Below are positions 26,045-33,474 of a stretch of DNA of 64,000 nucleotides, piece by piece. The translations under genes and the position numbers were made by a program. Source of the stretch: SSC3 sp963769585 (GTDB lineage: Bacteria > Actinomycetota > Actinomycetes > Propionibacteriales > Nocardioidaceae); assembly GCA_963769585.1 (NCBI GenBank), contig CAVYMJ010000006.1:1302001-1366000 (forward strand). Direction: 5' to 3'. Within the stretch, counting starts at the first letter, position 1, and each line of letters opens with the position of its first letter. The notes beneath the pieces are model-generated. The model had not been told where the DNA came from, ran no database searches, and was given only the letters and a program-made list of their open reading frames with translations.

Positions 26045-28780
26045 ATGAGCACGAAATCGGCTCCGCGTCACGGTACGGTTCCGGCGCTCGCCGTCTCGGG
26101 CTGGTCCCTGCGCCGCAAGGTCGCGTTAGCCCTGACGATCCCGCTGCTGCTGGCAGCGACGCTGGGTGGTCTTCGGGTCCGCAGCGCCCTGGTCGAAGCC
26201 ACGAACTCCTCGACCAGTGCGAGGCAGGTCACCGTGCTCGGGCCGGCGGTCGACTACCTTGTGGCCGCTGAGCAGGCCATGGTGGCCGCGCACACCGCGT
26301 CCGACCCTAATCTCAACGCAGCCTTCCGCGCCCTCAAAGGCGCCGCGGCCGACCTTGTCGAGGTCCGACGCTCCGCCGACCTCAACGCCGACCAGAGCTA
26401 CCAGGTCGACGTGGTGCTCGACCTGAGCCGGGCGCTGCGCGAGAGCAGCATCGACAGTCTCAGCCTCGGCACCTGGGTGGCGCAGCTGCGGCAGCTGCAG
26501 TCCGGCGTGACGCAGCTGATCACGACTATCGTCAACGCCCAGCTCAACCCAGAGCCCCGCCTGGAGCTTTTGGCACAGGCGCTGGGTGGGCGGTTCTCCC
26601 TGGCCATGCAGCAGGCACTGGTCGCCACAGACCGCAAGGGTGAGACGGCCTCTCTCGAGCTCTTCGCCGAGCTGGGCGCCGAGGGTGCCGCCATCGACCG
26701 TCTGGCTAGCGCCCTGGGCGACACCGAGCCCGCCGTCGCGACGCTGCGGACCGCTAACGCAGAGCGCTTCCGGACGGTGCGCACCAAGGGCACAGACCTG
26801 GGCGGCACCGGGGCCTATACCCAGTACGACGCCCTCGCCGGGGACCTTCTCGTCGGCGTGGACCAGGAACTGACCGCCTCCGCGGCAGACGCGCGCACGC
26901 GGGCGCTCGTCAACGCCGGGGTGACGCTGGCGGCGCTCCTTGCCGCCATCCTGCTGGCCCTGCTGGTCTCGAGGCTCATCATCAACCCGATCCGACGGGT
27001 GCGCGAGGGTGCGCTGAGCGTCGCGCACGAGGAGCTTCCTGCGGCGATCTCCCGGCTGCGCGCGGGTGAGGACCCCGGACGGATCACGCCGATCGACGTC
27101 ACGACCAAGGAGGAGGTCGGCCAGCTCGCACGAGCGGTCGAGGACCTGCACCGGCAGGCCGTCCTGCTCGCGTCGGGCGAGGCGCAACTGCGCTCCCAGG
27201 TCAGTGAGATGTTCGTGACCCTGTCCCGCCGGAACACCGCCCTGGTCAACCAGCAGCTGGCCCTGATCGAGACGTTGGAGAAGGACGAGGAGGACCCGCG
27301 TCGGCTCGAGAGCCTCTTCCGACTCGACCATCTTGCCTCGCGCATGCGGCGTACGGGTGAGAGCCTCTTGATCCTCGCGGACGCGCCCAGCCAGTTCGGT
27401 GGGGACGAAGGACTGACGGTCGGTGACGCCCTACAGGCGGCGACGGCGGGCGTTCAGGACTACCAGCGCGTCCGGATCGAGACCACCAACGACCTACGCC
27501 TCAGCGACGCTGCCTCCGGTGACGTCGTACACCTGCTCACCGAGCTGGTCGACAACTCGCTGACCTACTCGGCACCGTCGACCCAGGTCACACTCACTGC
27601 CGTCCGGACTCCCAGCGGAGTCAGGATCGAGGTCGTGGACCGAGGCTTGGGGATCCCCGAGGACTCGTTGGCAGAGTTGAACAATATGCTCCACTCCGGG
27701 GGCGAGGTGACGCCTGACACCGCAAGGCGGATGGGCGTGTTCGTCGTGAGCCGCCTCTCGCAGCGACACGGGATCGCCGTAGTACTGCGTCGGAACGAGC
27801 ACCGGGGTACTACGGCCGCGGTGCTGCTCCCGGCCCTGATCCTGGCCGAAGGGCAGGGCCTACGGGCAGTCCTGCCGCCGGCAACCACTTCACCCGCGTC
27901 GGATTCCCTCGACATCGACAGTCTCCGGAGCCGGATCAGCTCGGCGATGGGCCGGCGCGAGCCTACGGCGAACCAGCGACCGGAGCCCGCGCCATGGCTG
28001 CCGGAGCGAGAGCCCGTCGTCGCTGACGTCGTCGATCTGGCCGCAGTTCGCTCCGAGAGTGAGCGACCGTTCGAGGTCGCCCCCGTCTCGGAGGAGGAGC
28101 TTGAGCCAGACCTTGAGCCGGACCTTGAGCCGGAAGTCGAGCCGGAGCTTGAGCCCGCGTCCGAGGTCGCGCCGCTCGCCGAAGCGGAGCCGGAACTTGC
28201 GCCGGAGCCCGTGTCCGAGGGCGCGTCCGAGGTGGTGCAGTCCTTGCCGAGGCGGGCCGCAGCGCGCGAGTGGGAAGCGCGGATGGACGACGCTCCCAGG
28301 TCCAACGGTGCTGTCACGCCGGGCGATCTGGTCAGCGCGAGTGACGTGGTTACGGACGGTGATCTGGTCAGCGCGAGTGACGTGGTTACGGACGACGGCC
28401 TAGTCTCCGACGGCCACCGGGTGTCCGACAGCGACCTGGACCTGGACAACGACACGCCGATCTTCCAGGCGATGCGCTCGGCCTGGCTGAGCGCCGGCGG
28501 ACCGACGCAGCCGTGGCTGTCGTCGGAGGTCGAGGCGGGCTGGGAGCAGGCGGACCGAGTGACCGCCGCCGCCCCTGCGGCCAACGCGGTCGGGCTGCCA
28601 CAACGCCGACCCGGCACCCGACTGGTTCCAGGAGGCGTCACCAAGCCGACTGCCCTGGTGGCCAGAAACCCCGAGGCGATCAAGGCGCGGCTCGCCGCGC
28701 ACGCTGCGGGGGTCTCGCGAGGACGCCATGCTGCCATCTCCACCAACGGTCAAGAGCACAGGGAAGCAGGCCAGGCATGA
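26045..28780 (+). CDS. cvnA: Conservon sensor histidine kinase (CvnA)
   Basis: A 911-residue membrane kinase. It has a transmembrane helix at 25-43, an extracellular helical nitrate/nitrite-sensor-like domain at about 45-285, a second helix at 290-312, then HAMP. The phospho-acceptor region reads LFRLDHLASRMRR with His429, and the ATPase domain has N-box Asn504 and the GLGI loop. The C-terminal 250 residues are a low-complexity acidic/Pro tail with Glu-Pro repeats and a 12-residue tandem duplication (761-784). There is no response regulator nearby; in conservons the kinase works with a roadblock protein, a DUF742 protein and a GTPase, all encoded next. Confidence 0.9.
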   Translation: MSTKSAPRHGTVPALAVSGWSLRRKVALALTIPLLLAATLGGLRVRSALVEATNSSTSARQVTVLGPAVDYLVAAEQAMVAAHTASDPNLNAAFRALKGAAADLVEVRRSADLNADQSYQVDVVLDLSRALRESSIDSLSLGTWVAQLRQLQSGVTQLITTIVNAQLNPEPRLELLAQALGGRFSLAMQQALVATDRKGETASLELFAELGAEGAAIDRLASALGDTEPAVATLRTANAERFRTVRTKGTDLGGTGAYTQYDALAGDLLVGVDQELTASAADARTRALVNAGVTLAALLAAILLALLVSRLIINPIRRVREGALSVAHEELPAAISRLRAGEDPGRITPIDVTTKEEVGQLARAVEDLHRQAVLLASGEAQLRSQVSEMFVTLSRRNTALVNQQLALIETLEKDEEDPRRLESLFRLDHLASRMRRTGESLLILADAPSQFGGDEGLTVGDALQAATAGVQDYQRVRIETTNDLRLSDAASGDVVHLLTELVDNSLTYSAPSTQVTLTAVRTPSGVRIEVVDRGLGIPEDSLAELNNMLHSGGEVTPDTARRMGVFVVSRLSQRHGIAVVLRRNEHRGTTAAVLLPALILAEGQGLRAVLPPATTSPASDSLDIDSLRSRISSAMGRREPTANQRPEPAPWLPEREPVVADVVDLAAVRSESERPFEVAPVSEEELEPDLEPDLEPEVEPELEPASEVAPLAEAEPELAPEPVSEGASEVVQSLPRRAAAREWEARMDDAPRSNGAVTPGDLVSASDVVTDGDLVSASDVVTDDGLVSDGHRVSDSDLDLDNDTPIFQAMRSAWLSAGGPTQPWLSSEVEAGWEQADRVTAAAPAANAVGLPQRRPGTRLVPGGVTKPTALVARNPEAIKARLAAHAAGVSRGRHAAISTNGQEHREAGQA
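28325..28396 (+). repeat. 36-bp tandem duplication inside cvnA
   Basis: Two adjacent 36-base units (28325-28360 and 28361-28396) are identical except for the last two bases and encode two copies of a 12-residue block beginning DLVSASDVV. The duplication is in frame and lies in the disordered C-terminal tail. Its near identity points to a recent slippage event. Confidence 0.9.
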
Positions 28781-29208
28781 CCGAGATCCAGAGCAACCTC
28801 ACCCCCCGCGCGGAGAGTCGCGACCTCGACTGGCTCGTCTCGAGGTTCGTCGAAGAGGTCCCTGACGCCGCCCACGCCATCCTCGTCTCCGCGGACGGCC
28901 TGCTGATGGCCGCGAGCGCGAACATCCCGGCAGATCGCGCCGAGCAGGTGGCAGCGGTCTCGTCCGGGCTGGCCAGCCTGGCCGTCGGGGCGGCCCGGCT
29001 CTTCGACGGCGGTGCGGTCCTGCAGACGCTGGTTGAGATGGAGCAGGGCTACCTGATGCTGATGAGCGTCGGTGACGGCTCGAACCTCGCGGTACTGACC
29101 CAGGAGTCGGCGGACATCGGGCAGGTGGGCTATGAGATGGCCCTGCTCGTGGATCGCGTGGGGCGTGCGGTGCAGGCTCAGGCCCGAGTCGCACCGACCG
29201 GTGGCTGA
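28777..29208 (+). CDS. cvnB: Conservon roadblock/LC7 protein (CvnB)
   Basis: A 143-residue roadblock/LC7-domain protein, the class that acts as activator or scaffold for small GTPases of the MglA/Ras type. The alternating strand-helix pattern (AHAILVSADGLLMAAS, then AEQVAAVSSGLASLAVG, GYLMLMSVGDGSNLAVL) fits. It overlaps the kinase as ATGA. Within conservons this protein is expected to bridge the kinase and the GTPase at the membrane. Confidence 0.92.
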   Translation: MTEIQSNLTPRAESRDLDWLVSRFVEEVPDAAHAILVSADGLLMAASANIPADRAEQVAAVSSGLASLAVGAARLFDGGAVLQTLVEMEQGYLMLMSVGDGSNLAVLTQESADIGQVGYEMALLVDRVGRAVQAQARVAPTGG

Positions 29209-29593
29209 CGGTGTGGTAGCCATGATCCCGCTAGCTCCTGCCGACGACGATCCCGCGCCGAGCGCCCGATTCGTGCGGCCCTACACCATCACCGCCGGGC
29301 GGACCCGAGCCACGGTCGACCTCCCGTTGGAGGCAACCCTGCGCCGTGAGAGCGAGATGGTCGAGGTAGCTCTCGGCGCTGCTGCCCGACGCGTGCTCGA
29401 TATCTGTCACAACCGCTCGGTCGCCGAGGTGTCCGCCCTGGTGTCGATGCCGATCGGGGTCGTGCGCGTCCTGCTCAGTGACCTGGTCGAGCAGGGCATT
29501 GTCCGCGTCCAGGCCACTCTCACCGACAGCTCGTCCCGGGACGAGCGGATCGAGCTCATCGAAAGGACCCTCCGTGGACTACGCACCTACTAG
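29201..29593 (+). CDS. cvnC: Conservon DUF742 protein (CvnC)
   Basis: A 130-residue DUF742 protein. Typical features are SARFVRPYTITAGRT at the start and a winged-helix-like C-terminal half (HNRSVAEVSALVSMPIGVVRVLLSDLV is split between two helices). The GTG at 29201 overlaps cvnB by eight bases; an ATG at 29222 is the alternative. DUF742 proteins are conservon components of unsettled biochemical function, possibly DNA- or partner-binding. Confidence 0.9.
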   Translation: MADGVVAMIPLAPADDDPAPSARFVRPYTITAGRTRATVDLPLEATLRRESEMVEVALGAAARRVLDICHNRSVAEVSALVSMPIGVVRVLLSDLVEQGIVRVQATLTDSSSRDERIELIERTLRGLRTY

Positions 29594-30170
29594 CGCCATG
29601 CGCCGGGCTGCGTCGGCCAAGATCGTCGTCGCCGGTGGTTTCGGCGTCGGCAAGACTACGCTGGTCGGCTCGGTGTCGGAGATCGTGCCGCTACGTACCG
29701 AAGCCCTGGTGACCAACGAGTCCGAGGGCGTCGACGACGTCACCGCAGTGCCGGGGAAGACCACGACGACCGTAGCCATGGACTTCGGAAGGCTGACCTT
29801 GGCCGAGGATCTGGTCCTCTACCTCTTCGGCACGCCGGGGCAGCGACGCTTCTGGTTCATGTGGGACGACCTGTGCCGCGGTGCCATCGGTGCCGTGGTG
29901 CTGGTGGACACGAACCGCCTCGACGAGGCGTTCGCTCCGCTGGACTACTTCGAGTCCAAGGGTCTGCCCTTCATCGTGGCGGTCAACCAGTTCGAGGACA
30001 CCAAGGTCTTCGACCTCTCCGACGTCGCGGACGCTCTGGCAGTGGCACCCGAGGTCCCCATCATCCGGGTTGACGCCCGCGAGCGTGAGTCCAGCAAACA
30101 GGCTTTGGTCCAGGTCACCGAGTACGCCTTGGAGTGCCTGACCAGATCCCTCCCCGCGAAGGTGAACTGA
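29574..30170 (+). CDS. cvnD: Conservon small GTPase (CvnD)
   Basis: A 198-residue Ras-like ATP/GTP-binding protein. The P-loop is GGFGVGKTT, the switch region carries GKTTTTVAMDFG, and the G3 motif is FGTPGQ. The G4 position reads NQFE rather than NKxD, as is usual in this bacterial subfamily. It overlaps cvnC by 20 bases. It completes the kinase-roadblock-DUF742-GTPase set, thought to form a membrane-associated signalling complex. Confidence 0.92.
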   Translation: MDYAPTSAMRRAASAKIVVAGGFGVGKTTLVGSVSEIVPLRTEALVTNESEGVDDVTAVPGKTTTTVAMDFGRLTLAEDLVLYLFGTPGQRRFWFMWDDLCRGAIGAVVLVDTNRLDEAFAPLDYFESKGLPFIVAVNQFEDTKVFDLSDVADALAVAPEVPIIRVDARERESSKQALVQVTEYALECLTRSLPAKVN

Positions 30171-30171
30171 G

Positions 30172-30972
30172 ATGCCGCACCTGACCATCGCCCGCCGCGC
30201 CGTGCGCTGCGCCGTCGTACCACTGCTCGTCCTCGCTGTCAGCGCCTGCGGCGCCCAGCAGCAGGGCAGTGCTGCCCGGACACCGCAGGTCGTCTCGCCC
30301 GGCAAGCTCACGGTGTGCACCAACCTGCCGTATGAGCCGTTCGAGTTCGACCTTGGCGGTGAGACTGTTGGCTTCGACGTCGACCTTGCCGGTCAGGTGG
30401 CCAAACGCCTCAAGATGAAGCCGGTCTTCCTGAACAAGGAGTTCGACGCGATCGAGTCCGGCGAACTGCTGAACCAGGGTGTCTGCGATGTCGCGGTGGC
30501 GGGGCTGACGATCACGGGGGACCGAGCACGGGTCATCGACTTCTCAAGCCCGTACTTCAACGCCGCGCAGGCGCTGGTGGTACCCAAGGGGTCGGGCGTC
30601 ACCACGCTGGCGGACCTGGGCGGGGAGAAGATCGCCGTCCAGAGCGGGACCACCGGCGAGGTCTACCTGACCGACAACGCACCCAGCGACGCTGAGATCG
30701 TCACCTTCGAGGACCAGTCCGCCATGACCAACGCCCTGGAGAGCGGCAAGGTGCTTGCCGCCGTCTTCGACAACACGGTGGTGGGCGGCATCGTCGACCA
30801 GAACCGAGGGCTCGCGGTGGCGGCGGAGTTCGACACGGGTGAGCAGTACGGGATGGCCGTGAAGAAGAACGGCAACGTCGACCTGCTTCGGACGATCAAC
30901 GACGTCCTAGCGACGCTGCAGAAGGACGGCGGGTACGACAAGATCTACTCGACCTGGTTCGGGACAGCCTGA
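30172..30972 (+). CDS. Amino-acid-type ABC substrate-binding lipoprotein
   Basis: A 266-residue periplasmic-binding-protein-like lipoprotein. The signal peptide ends in the lipobox LAVSAC, so it is anchored to the outer face of the membrane. The mature domain matches the SBP_bac_3 (glutamine/polar amino acid) family: LTVCTNLPYEPFEF, GFDVDLAGQVAKRL, FDAIESGELLNQGVCDVAVAG (shown in parts) and DFSSPYF. It begins one base after cvnD, so it is co-transcribed with the conservon, while no permease or ATPase gene follows. It may act as a ligand sensor for the CvnA kinase (inference). Confidence 0.88.
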   Translation: MPHLTIARRAVRCAVVPLLVLAVSACGAQQQGSAARTPQVVSPGKLTVCTNLPYEPFEFDLGGETVGFDVDLAGQVAKRLKMKPVFLNKEFDAIESGELLNQGVCDVAVAGLTITGDRARVIDFSSPYFNAAQALVVPKGSGVTTLADLGGEKIAVQSGTTGEVYLTDNAPSDAEIVTFEDQSAMTNALESGKVLAAVFDNTVVGGIVDQNRGLAVAAEFDTGEQYGMAVKKNGNVDLLRTINDVLATLQKDGGYDKIYSTWFGTA

Positions 30973-31095
30973 CCTAGGGGTCAGGGCCGTCTTCCTTCAA
31001 AGGCGCAGGGTGGCTCGGTGCACCCGCGCCGAACGGCTCTCCGCCGTCCGCGCCGCGACGAGCGTGACCCAGTCGCCCGTGGACTCCCGGCAGGC

Positions 31096-31155
31096 GCAAC
31101 CAATGGTTGCGTCTTTGCGAGCCTTGGGCTATCGTCATGCGCAACCAAACGTTGC
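31096..31155 (+). promoter_or_regulatory. Promoter with two ArsR-type operators
   Basis: TTGCGT (31107-31112), 17 bases and TATCGT (31130-31135) make a good promoter. Two related palindromes of form GCAAC-N5-GTTGC lie at 31096-31110 (overlapping the -35 box) and 31141-31155 (over the expected start of transcription), 45 bp apart centre to centre. The operon encodes an ArsR-family regulator, so binding by that protein with self-repression is the simplest reading. Confidence 0.65.
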
Positions 31156-31176
31156 ATTGCAGGAGGAGAGCGAATC

Positions 31177-31641
31177 GTGGAGTACGGCACCATCGAGCGC
31201 GAGATCTACGTCGACGCCAAGCCCGAGGTCGTCTTCGAGGTGATCAGCAGTCCGGTACACCTGAAGCAGTGGTGGCCCGACGACGCCCACCTCGAGCCGG
31301 TTGCCGGTGGGGTAGGGGAGCTGCGCTGGGGGACCGGTGGGCCAGAGCCCACGATGGTCGTGCCGCTGACGGTGGTCACCGCCGAGCCGCCGAGACTGTT
31401 CTCGTTCCGTTGGGTCTACGAGCCGGGGGAGGTCCCGGGGCCGACCAACTCGCTGCTGGTCACCTTCGAGCTGGTCCCGTCGGGTGGCGGAACGGTCGTC
31501 AAGCTTGCCGAGAGCGGGTTTCGTGAGCGCGGCTGGGAGGCCGCCGTGTTGGAGGAGGCCTACCGCGAGCATGTTGAGGGCTGGGACCGGCACCTGCCCC
31601 GGCTGGGGGACTACGTCACTCGGCTGGTCTCTGCGCCATGA
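31177..31641 (+). CDS. SRPBCC-fold protein (AHSA1-like), first copy
   Basis: A 154-residue START/Bet-v1-like protein of the AHSA1 group, which forms a deep hydrophobic ligand pocket. Visible family features are REIYVDAKPEVVFEVISSP, then KQWWPDDA and the C-terminal EHVEGWDRHLPRL helix. The GTG at 31177 is chosen for the strong AGGAGGAG site upstream; the longer open frame runs back through the operators. Such genes commonly pair with ArsR regulators, as here. The ligand is unknown. Confidence 0.85.
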   Translation: MEYGTIEREIYVDAKPEVVFEVISSPVHLKQWWPDDAHLEPVAGGVGELRWGTGGPEPTMVVPLTVVTAEPPRLFSFRWVYEPGEVPGPTNSLLVTFELVPSGGGTVVKLAESGFRERGWEAAVLEEAYREHVEGWDRHLPRLGDYVTRLVSAP

Positions 31642-31976
31642 CCGCCGCGGTGGACGACGACCTGTGGTCGGCGGTCGGGGATCCGACCCGGCGCCGCATG
31701 CTGGATCTGCTCCTGGTGCGGGGAGCCGGCACGGCGACCACGCTCAGCGAGCAGTTGCCGGTCACGCGACAGGCTGTCGCGAAGCATCTCGGGGTGCTTG
31801 ACCGGGTCGGCCTGGTCCACGCAACGGCAGCCGGGAGGGAGCGACGTTATGAGGTCGATGAGGCGCAGCTCGCGCGGGCGATCGGCCAGCTCTCGGCGGT
31901 CGGGGCCACCTGGGATGCCCGGCTACGGCGCATCAAGCAGCTAGCGGAAGCGATCCAGCGGGCCGCGGACGCCTGA
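31638..31976 (+). CDS. ArsR-family transcriptional regulator
   Basis: A 112-residue winged-helix repressor. The recognition region is TTLSEQLPVTRQAVAKHLGVL, split here as family helix-turn-helix, preceded by VGDPTRRRMLDLL. No Cys/His metal site is visible, so it belongs to the group linked with AHSA1/SRPBCC partners rather than to metal sensors. It overlaps the first SRPBCC gene as ATGA, and it likely binds the two palindromes in front of the operon. Confidence 0.9.
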   Translation: MTAAVDDDLWSAVGDPTRRRMLDLLLVRGAGTATTLSEQLPVTRQAVAKHLGVLDRVGLVHATAAGRERRYEVDEAQLARAIGQLSAVGATWDARLRRIKQLAEAIQRAADA

Positions 31977-32047
31977 ACCTGAGCAACAACGACATCACTG
32001 AGACCGTGCGTTTCGGCGCCCGGACGGTCCTGCGCGCGCTGTGCGCC

Positions 32048-32096
32048 CAGAGAGAACACCCAGAGAGAACACACAGAGAGCACACAGAGAGAACAC
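32048..32096 (+). repeat. Short tandem repeat CAGAGAGAACAC
   Basis: Four copies of CAGAGAGAACAC (32048, 32061, 32074 with one change, 32085), spaced 13, 13 and 11 bases, occupy the gap before the second SRPBCC gene, ending 18 bases ahead of its start codon. The purine-rich composition is unlike the neighbourhood. It may be a slippage-prone leader that affects ribosome access. Confidence 0.8.
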
Positions 32097-32114
32097 TGAG
32101 GGAAGGAGAAGTAG

Positions 32115-32558
32115 ATGGCCGACATCTTGCACCGGATCGGCGTGAGGTCGTCCTCGCTGGAAGAGGTCTACTCCGCGCTGACTACAGTCGAAGGCCTGTC
32201 GGGGTGGTGGGCGACCGACACCGACGGCAAGACCGACGTGGGCGGAGTCCTCCAGTTCCGGTTCGGGCCCGGAGGCTTCGACATGAGGATTCTCGAGCTC
32301 GTGCCGGACCGGCGGGTGCTCTGGGAGGTCGTCGACGGCCCGGCTGAGTGGATTGGCACGACGGTGGCGTGGGAGCTCAAACAGGAGGACGAGTTCACGA
32401 TCGTTCTCTTCGAGCACAAGGGCTGGGCCGAGCCGGTCGAGTTCATGGCCCACTGCAGCACCAAGTGGGCTGTCTTCCTGCTGAGCCTCAAACAGCTGCT
32501 GGAGACGGGCACCGGCGCTCCCGATCCGCACGACGTCAAGATCAGCAACTGGCACTGA
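32115..32558 (+). CDS. SRPBCC-fold protein (AHSA1-like), second copy
   Basis: A 147-residue AHSA1-type SRPBCC protein (LEEVYSALTTVEGLSGWWATDT, split by the pocket strands; later FMAHCSTKWAVFLLSLKQLLE). It is a distant relative of the copy 500 bases upstream and probably belongs to the same ArsR-controlled unit. GGAAGGAG is placed ideally before the ATG. The 138-base gap after arsR contains the CAGAGAGAACAC repeats. Ligand and role are unknown. Confidence 0.85.
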   Translation: MADILHRIGVRSSSLEEVYSALTTVEGLSGWWATDTDGKTDVGGVLQFRFGPGGFDMRILELVPDRRVLWEVVDGPAEWIGTTVAWELKQEDEFTIVLFEHKGWAEPVEFMAHCSTKWAVFLLSLKQLLETGTGAPDPHDVKISNWH

Positions 32559-32600
32559 GCGCCTCGCCTGTTTCGAACCGGGGGGGTGCTCTACTCGGTA

Positions 32601-32667
32601 AGGGCCCCTCTCGGATCTTCCGATTGACATAATGTGCATTATCGGCGAACCTGCAGGAAGGGGCCCT
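32601..32667. repeat. 67-bp element of nested inverted repeats
   Basis: AGGGCCCCT (32601-32609) and AGGGGCCCT (32659-32667) flank the perfect palindrome ATAATG-TG-CATTAT (32629-32642), nearly concentric. TTGACA at 32624-32629 abuts the inner palindrome. The element lies between the second SRPBCC gene and the convergent VOC gene. It could be a regulatory site or the remnant of a very small mobile element; nothing in it codes for protein. Confidence 0.5.
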
Positions 32668-32669
32668 AC

Positions 32670-32729
32670 GGCGGAAGTGGTGCGTGTTCTTCCTGGCTGA
32701 GTCTCGCCCAGGCGGTCCCCTGCTCAGCG
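32670..32729 (+). repeat. Diverged ~60-bp repeat, copy 1
   Basis: The segment from CGGCGGA to CAGCG, with the shared core GAGTCTCGCCC, resembles the segment 33268-33327 (about 38 of the best 48 positions agree, with one gap, counted by eye). The two copies flank the VOC gene in the same orientation; this one covers the last codon and stop of that gene. Confidence 0.5.
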
Positions 32730-33134
32730 TGCTTGGTCGATGCGGATCAGGTTGCCGGCAGGGTCACGGATGGCACAGTCGCGAACGCCGTACGGCTGCT
32801 CAGTCGGCTCCTGGACGATCTCTGCGCCACCGGCCACCAGGCGCTCGAAGGCGCCATCGAGGTCCTTGGTGGAGAGCAGGATGATGCCGTAGGTCCCCTT
32901 GGCCATCATCTCGGCGATGGTCCGGCGCTCGTCGTCGGTGACGCCCGGGTCTGCGCCCGGCGGGTGCAGGACGATCGAGGTGCCGGGCTGGCCGGCTGGT
33001 CCGACCGTGATCCAGCGCATCCCGGCGTACCCGACGTCGTTGCGTACCTCGAAGCCGAGGCTGTCGCGGTAGAACGCCAGAGACGCCTCGGGGTCGTTGT
33101 GCGGCAGGAAGCTCGCGTGAATGGTGAGGTCCAT
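32724..33134 (-). CDS. VOC-family (glyoxalase-like) protein
   Basis: A 136-residue protein of the vicinal oxygen chelate fold, the family of glyoxalase I and many resistance or dioxygenase enzymes. It has two beta-alpha-beta modules: LTIHASFLPHNDPEASLAFY with SLGFEV at the start, and FERLVAGGAEIV, then CAIRDPAGNLIRI near the end, where the C-terminal Asp/Gly pattern is typical. The metal ligands are not certain. The ATG at 33134 is chosen over GTG 33143. The substrate is unknown. Confidence 0.85.
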   Translation of the reverse strand: MDLTIHASFLPHNDPEASLAFYRDSLGFEVRNDVGYAGMRWITVGPAGQPGTSIVLHPPGADPGVTDDERRTIAEMMAKGTYGIILLSTKDLDGAFERLVAGGAEIVQEPTEQPYGVRDCAIRDPAGNLIRIDQAR

Positions 33135-33474
33135 GCAGGTCACGCTAGCCAGGGTGGCGTCTTGGCGCTTCTCGATTCCTGACGTGTCGCGAGGTCTGCC
33201 GTTAAGTTCTTGTCACACTGAGTGGAACTTCGTGCGGAGCAGAAGGCGGGTGCTGGGCTACTTAGACGTCGGCGGATGCGTGCTGTTCCAAGCCGAGTCT
33301 CGCCCGGCCGCGTCCCCCAGCCCAGCGCACAGCAACTCGTCGCACATATCGACAACCCCGATTCCCGGCGTCGCAAAGAAGCGCGACAGCCACGCGTTGT
33401 CCCCCAACGCATGTCGAACGTAGCAGCGGTGGATGGTCAGGTCATCGGCCCAAAACGGGACAGTTAGGGGAACA
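33135..33474. other. Gene-free stretch between VOC and dehydrogenase genes
   Basis: No frame here has convincing protein character; an 81-codon minus-strand frame (33258-33503) overlaps the dehydrogenase end and matches nothing known to me. The stretch contains the second copy of the diverged repeat (33268-33327) and the short dyad AAGTTC/GAACTT (33204-33209 and 33225-33230). Confidence 0.5.
33268..33327 (+). repeat. Diverged ~60-bp repeat, copy 2
   Basis: Partner of the segment at 32670-32729, same orientation, with the shared core GAGTCTCGCCC and similar flanks. This copy lies in non-coding sequence upstream of the VOC gene. Confidence 0.5.

Noticed and set aside
26045..28780. CvnA as part of an ordinary two-component system
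   Set aside because: No response regulator is adjacent; the roadblock, DUF742 and GTPase genes identify a conservon.
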